DNA of 64,000 nucleotides from CAIXSC01 sp046349915. Lineage in GTDB: Bacteria > Planctomycetota > Planctomycetia > Pirellulales > Pirellulaceae. The notes under the pieces were generated by a model. That model saw only the letters and a program-made list of their open reading frames with translations. It ran no database searches and had not been told where the DNA came from. Both the position numbers and the translations under genes were made by a program. The stretch is from the NCBI GenBank assembly GCA_046349915.1, contig JAXMBL010000003.1, forward strand, positions 62,001-126,000, given 5' to 3'. How positions within the stretch are numbered: the first letter of the stretch is position 1; the number at the start of each line of letters is the position of its first letter. Positions 60,026-64,000 of this stretch are shown in pieces.

Positions 60026-63000
60026 AACTTTGCCAGGTGTTCTTCCAAAACGGCTTCCAGGTCGCCTCGCTCCAAGTCGGCTTTGGTGCGGAAGCGAATC
60101 TTGATTTGGTCGCGTTCGGTCGACGAGCCATCCAGTTCGCGGTCGAATCCCAGTTCGGCCACTCGCCCTAAAGTCACGGCGTTCTTGGGACCGGTCAGGA
60201 CCAAGATTAGCGCCTCGGGTTTCTTGGTCAGCAGCGTCGCCCACGGTTCGCGGCGGTCGGGCGGAATGTAGTGCACTAGTTGCTGATTGTTCCACAAGAA
60301 CTGCCCCCCCGGCGCGACTCGCGAGAGCATCTCGCACATCTCCTCCAAAAGCGCTTCGTCCCACACGATTTTCTTACCCGGCGGGAAACCCTTACGGAGG
60401 AAGTGCCATTTGCGGCCCAGCACTTTCCACGGCATCGCGTCCTCGGGGTTCGCGGCCGCTCGATCGGTCTGCTTGTAGAAGCCCTTCACCGCGTCATCCA
60501 GAAATGACCAGAACTGCGGTGTGTCGATTTCGTCGAACGTGTGAGCTCGAATCTCGACCTCCTGCCAAGGTCCGCCGAGATTCTTGCAACGCACTCGAGG
60601 TTCGTTGCCATAAATCGGCAAGTCGTGCATTTCATTCAGCGTCTTGAGCTGAATGCGGTCGAGCAGCGCCTCGCGACTGAAGGTGCTGCGAGCGACTCGG
60701 AACTTCATTTTCAGCAGCCAAGTTTCGCCGGTGATCGCATGGAAGAACCAGCCATCGCTCTTCTTCTTGGCCGTGATCTCGACGACGCTGCGCGCGCTCC
60801 AATCCGTTTCGGCAAACTCTCCTTGCTCGTGAATCCGATCGACAACGGATTCCAGGATCTTGCCATCCCAGCGGCATGCTTCGCCCGTGCGGCCCACTCG
60901 GTCGCGCGTGTGCCACTTGCGACCATCCACTTCCCAGGGCATGCGAGCGTCCTTGCCGACCTCTTCGATCTCGAGATCGCCTTGCCGCTGTTCGTCGTCC
61001 GCCGCCTTGGTCACACGAACGGCTCGCGGGCCCGCTTCGATCACCGGCCGCAACGCCTCGCCCGTGTGCGAGCGCGGGTCGCCCTTGCGCGCTTGCCGCA
61101 CGATTTCTTCGGGAGTGCCGGCGGCCACGATCAGTCCGCCCGCCGCACCTGCCTCGGGGCCCAGGTCGACGACCCAGTCGCACTGTTTGATCACATCCAG
61201 ATTATGCTCGATCACCACCACCGTATTGCCCAGATCGACCAATCGATGCATGACATCCAACAGACGTGAAATGTCGTCAAAATGCAGGCCAGTCGTCGGT
61301 TCATCCAGTAGATACAGAGTGCGACCCGTGTCGGGACGCGAGAGTTCGGCCGCCAATTTCACTCGTTGAGCTTCACCACCCGACAACGTCGGCGCTGCTT
61401 GACCTAGCGTGAGATAATCGAGCCCCACGTCGCAGAGTGTGCGGAGAATTCGGCGAATCTTGGGAATGTTCTCGAACAACTTGGCGGCCTCGCCGCACGT
61501 CATGTTCAACACATCGTTGATCGAGTGGCCGTGATAGGCGACCGCCAGCGTCTCCGGATTGTAGCGTTTCCCTCGGCATGTATCGCACTCGACCCACACA
61601 TCGGGCAGGAAGTGCATTTCGATGCGTTTCTGGCCATTCCCTTCGCACGCTTCGCAGCGCCCGCCAGAGACGTTGAAACTAAATCGACGCGCGGTGTAGC
61701 CGCGGACCTTGGCGTCGGGCAACTGCGAGTAAAGTTGACGGATCAGTTCGAAAACGCCGGTGAATGTCGCCGGGTTCGAGGTCGGCGAATTCCCCAGCGG
61801 CTGCTGATCGACTCGGATGACCTTGTTGATATGCTCCAGCCCATGCAGTGAGTCAAAAGCGCCGGGGATCGCCGCGGCTCGATGCAGAATGCGAGCGGCG
61901 GCGGCGTACAGCACGTCCTCGATCAGCGAACTCTTGCCGCTGCCGCTGGGGCCCGTAATCGCCGTCAGCGTGCCGCACGGAATCGCCAGCTCGATGTTGC
62001 GCAGGTTATTGTGACGCACGCCTTCCACTCGCAGCCAGGCATTCGACGCCGTGCGGGCTCGAGCGACCGCGGCCGCCGCCGTCCCGTCACGCACTCCCCG
62101 GCTGACAGCGTCGGCAGACAGCGGCGCCTTCAAGTCGAGTGTCACTCGGCGGTTTGTCGGCACAGTGATCGCCTTCGAGCCATCCAAGTAAGGACCCGTC
62201 ACCGACCCAGGACGCCGCGGCAGTTCACTAGGCGCTCCCTCGGCCACAATGTTGCCGCCCAATTTCCCGGCGCCGGGACCGAAGTCGCACAAGTAATCGC
62301 ATTCCGCGATCACATCCCGGTCGTGTTCGACCACAATCAGCGTATTGCCGAGATCTCGGAGTTTATGCAGTGCTCCCAGCAAACGGCGATTGTCGCGCGG
62401 ATGCAAGCCGATGGTCGGCTCGTCCAGCACGTAGAGGACGCCGCAGAGGCCGCTGCCGAGTTGGCTGGCGAGCCGAATCCGTTGAGCCTCGCCATTCGAG
62501 AGCGTCGCCGCCGCCCGCGACAAACTAAGGTACTCGAGCCCCACATCGACCAGAAACTCGACGCGATTCTGGATCTCGCGGAGCAACTCGCCCGCGATCT
62601 TGCGATCGCGCGTGGTGAGTTTCCAGCCACGCAGCGTCTGCTGGAGTTCGCCCAGCGGCATGCGGCATAGTTGGTCCATGGTCAGCCCGCGGAATCGAGC
62701 CGACCCGGCGTCGTCACGCAGTCGGCTTCCTCCACATGTCGAACATTCGACTTCGGCGACCAGTTGCTCGAGTTTGCCGCGCAAGGTCGGCGACAAGTGC
62801 GATGCTTCCTCGAGCGCTGGATAAAGTCCCTTGAATTGGAAACGAAACGAGACGGGACCTTCCACCTGAAACCACTGCTCGCCACAACCATGCAGTAATG
62901 CTCGCCGAGCTCGTGTGCCGAGTTTTTCGAACGGCACATCTAGCGGCAACGCGGCGCCTCGCGACAAGGCGCTCAACATGGCCTTGGCGACTGGCTGTTC

Positions 63001-64000
63001 GAGCGAGGGCCAAAGCAAGAGTGCGCCGTCGGCGAGCGTCATCTTGGGATCGCGCACGAGCGCCGTGGGATTGGCGCCTCGTTGAGTGCCGAGGCCCTCG
63101 CAACCGGGGCACCAACCCAAGGGTGTATTGAACGAGAAACTATGCGGCGACAACGGTTCGAAGCTGCGCCCGCATTGGTGACACGCCAGATGTTGACTGT
63201 GGGTCACGGTTTCCCATTGAGGTTCGGGCAAATCCTCGTTCTGGTAGGCGACCACAAGCACGCCTTTGCCTAACGCAAGCGTCTTCTCGGCGCTGTCGGC
63301 GATGCGCGATCGCGCTTGGGGCGACACAATCACTCGATCGACCACCACTTCGACTTTGTGTTGACGACGACGGTCAATCTCGGGCGGTTTTTCGAGCGAA
63401 TGGGTGACGCCGTCGACTCGCACGCGGATATATCCAGTCGTCCGCAATTCCTCCCATAAGGCGTCATACTTCTCGCCCACTTCGACGGCGATCGGCGCCA
63501 TCAGGTACATGCGAGTGCCAAGGGGAAGGGCCATCAGTTTTTCGATCACTTGGTCGGCTGTCTGCGTACCGACTTCCAGTTCACACTGAGGGCAATGCGG
63601 AATTCCCAGTCGAGCAATCAGCACTCGCAGATAGTCGTAAATCTCGGTGACCGTGCCGACCGTCGAACGAGGCGTGTGTCCCAGATTCTTCTGCTCAATG
63701 GCAATCGCCGGCGAGAGGCCCTCGATATGATCGAGTTGCGGTTTTTGCATTTGAGCGACGAATTGACGAGCGTACGCGCTCAAGCTTTCGACGTAACGAC
63801 GTTGGCCTTCCGCATAGATCGTGTCCATGGCGAGCGAGCTTTTGCCCGAGCCGCTAGGGCCGCAGAAGACGGTCATCTTGTCGCGTTCGATCCGGACGTC
63901 GACTCCGCGCAGGTTGTGTTGTCGAGCGCCGCGAACGGTGAGTTCCTGGCAAAGGAACGGCGTCGCGCCGGAAGCCGCGGCGCTCGCCGACTGCCCGCCC
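60019..64000 (-). CDS. uvrA: UvrA excinuclease subunit with long C-terminal extension (5' end outside window)
   Basis: The frame is open to the window edge; the first in-window Met (63876) is internal because LTVRGARQHNLRGVDVRIER precedes it. UvrA layout is complete: Walker A CGPSGSGKSS, UvrB-binding region (LRTTGYIRVRVDG, KVEVVVDRVIV), zinc site CHQCGRSF..CPGCEG, signature LSNGEAQRIRLAS, second Walker A ITGPSGSGKSSL, zinc site CEACEG..CDTCRG, and signature LSGGEAQRVKLAA. Normal UvrA ends near the coordinate 61060 (TPEEIVRQARKGDPRSHTGE). About 345 further residues carry two similar units, MPWEVDGRKWH..WDGKILE and MPWKVLGRKWH..WDEALLE. It scans DNA and loads UvrB in nucleotide excision repair; the extension's role is unknown. 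Confidence 0.9.
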   Translation of the reverse strand, partial: GGQSASAAASGATPFLCQELTVRGARQHNLRGVDVRIERDKMTVFCGPSGSGKSSLAMDTIYAEGQRRYVESLSAYARQFVAQMQKPQLDHIEGLSPAIAIEQKNLGHTPRSTVGTVTEIYDYLRVLIARLGIPHCPQCELEVGTQTADQVIEKLMALPLGTRMYLMAPIAVEVGEKYDALWEELRTTGYIRVRVDGVTHSLEKPPEIDRRRQHKVEVVVDRVIVSPQARSRIADSAEKTLALGKGVLVVAYQNEDLPEPQWETVTHSQHLACHQCGRSFEPLSPHSFSFNTPLGWCPGCEGLGTQRGANPTALVRDPKMTLADGALLLWPSLEQPVAKAMLSALSRGAALPLDVPFEKLGTRARRALLHGCGEQWFQVEGPVSFRFQFKGLYPALEEASHLSPTLRGKLEQLVAEVECSTCGGSRLRDDAGSARFRGLTMDQLCRMPLGELQQTLRGWKLTTRDRKIAGELLREIQNRVEFLVDVGLEYLSLSRAAATLSNGEAQRIRLASQLGSGLCGVLYVLDEPTIGLHPRDNRRLLGALHKLRDLGNTLIVVEHDRDVIAECDYLCDFGPGAGKLGGNIVAEGAPSELPRRPGSVTGPYLDGSKAITVPTNRRVTLDLKAPLSADAVSRGVRDGTAAAAVARARTASNAWLRVEGVRHNNLRNIELAIPCGTLTAITGPSGSGKSSLIEDVLYAAAARILHRAAAIPGAFDSLHGLEHINKVIRVDQQPLGNSPTSNPATFTGVFELIRQLYSQLPDAKVRGYTARRFSFNVSGGRCEACEGNGQKRIEMHFLPDVWVECDTCRGKRYNPETLAVAYHGHSINDVLNMTCGEAAKLFENIPKIRRILRTLCDVGLDYLTLGQAAPTLSGGEAQRVKLAAELSRPDTGRTLYLLDEPTTGLHFDDISRLLDVMHRLVDLGNTVVVIEHNLDVIKQCDWVVDLGPEAGAAGGLIVAAGTPEEIVRQARKGDPRSHTGEALRPVIEAGPRAVRVTKAADDEQRQGDLEIEEVGKDARMPWEVDGRKWHTRDRVGRTGEACRWDGKILESVVDRIHEQGEFAETDWSARSVVEITAKKKSDGWFFHAITGETWLLKMKFRVARSTFSREALLDRIQLKTLNEMHDLPIYGNEPRVRCKNLGGPWQEVEIRAHTFDEIDTPQFWSFLDDAVKGFYKQTDRAAANPEDAMPWKVLGRKWHFLRKGFPPGKKIVWDEALLEEMCEMLSRVAPGGQFLWNNQQLVHYIPPDRREPWATLLTKKPEALILVLTGPKNAVTLGRVAELGFDRELDGSSTERDQIKIRFRTKADLERGDLEAVLEEHLAKLA

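Overview
The window looks like a Planctomycetota chromosome, probably Pirellulales-like and perhaps a metagenome-derived contig. It is GC-rich except for one segment. It carries hallmark planctomycete families: DUF1592/DUF1588 cytochromes paired with DUF1552 proteins, a DUF1501 protein, a sugar-dehydrogenase/haem-c fusion, an LE.R.LL-type exported protein with dockerin and EF-hand repeats, and a PmoA-like/SMP-30 fusion. The call rests on family content, not on a search.

Layout. (1) 1-18.4 kb is dominated by two unrelated IS66-type elements. IS66-A has 21-bp ends beginning GTGAGCGTTGCATCCGCG; IS66-B has ends beginning GTGTCCTTTCGGCAAGCC. IS66-A is inserted at the same point of IS66-B tnpB on both sides of a 7.3-kb segment (2489-9775), and the two flanks are mirror images. 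That segment holds a broken DDE transposase, a homocysteine S-methyltransferase tail, a frameshifted DUF6288/esterase-like gene, and an intact, visibly lower-GC DUF1592-DUF1552 pair. To the right, two IS66-A copies form a head-to-head inverted repeat with 2.65-kb arms. (2) 16.9-23.2 kb is an accessory stretch: a decayed ietA-ietS (AAA ATPase/subtilase) anti-phage system, a HicAB toxin-antitoxin pair with a 19-bp palindromic operator, and a methyltransferase. Copies of one dispersed repeat (R1, R2, R3) separate these units. (3) 23.2-30.7 kb holds a membrane protein, an aspartic-protease pair, a large secreted dehydrogenase/haem-c protein and an IS1380-family transposase whose ribosome-binding site is covered by a perfect 12-bp hairpin. 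(4) 31-64 kb is mostly ordinary chromosome: quinone oxidoreductase, PQQ-type propeller, WD40 fusion, hydrolases, M28 and M20 peptidases, HTH-EIIA regulator, CstA, DUF1501, GlyA, a response regulator, a FAH-fold dehydratase next to an aldehyde dehydrogenase (pattern of the non-phosphorylative pentose pathway), a TPR protein and UvrA with an unusual C-terminal extension of about 345 residues.

Gaps between genes carry a family of short palindromes with 7-9 bp arms and mostly 3-nt loops, in several sequence classes. One of them, at 43041-43061, supplies the last codons and the stop of a gene. No tRNA, rRNA or CRISPR array was recognised.

All three IS66-A tnpC copies, ietA, ietS and the DUF6288 gene contain single-base or small indels. 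Some may be assembly errors in repeats or homopolymers; the coordinates given let this be tested with reads.
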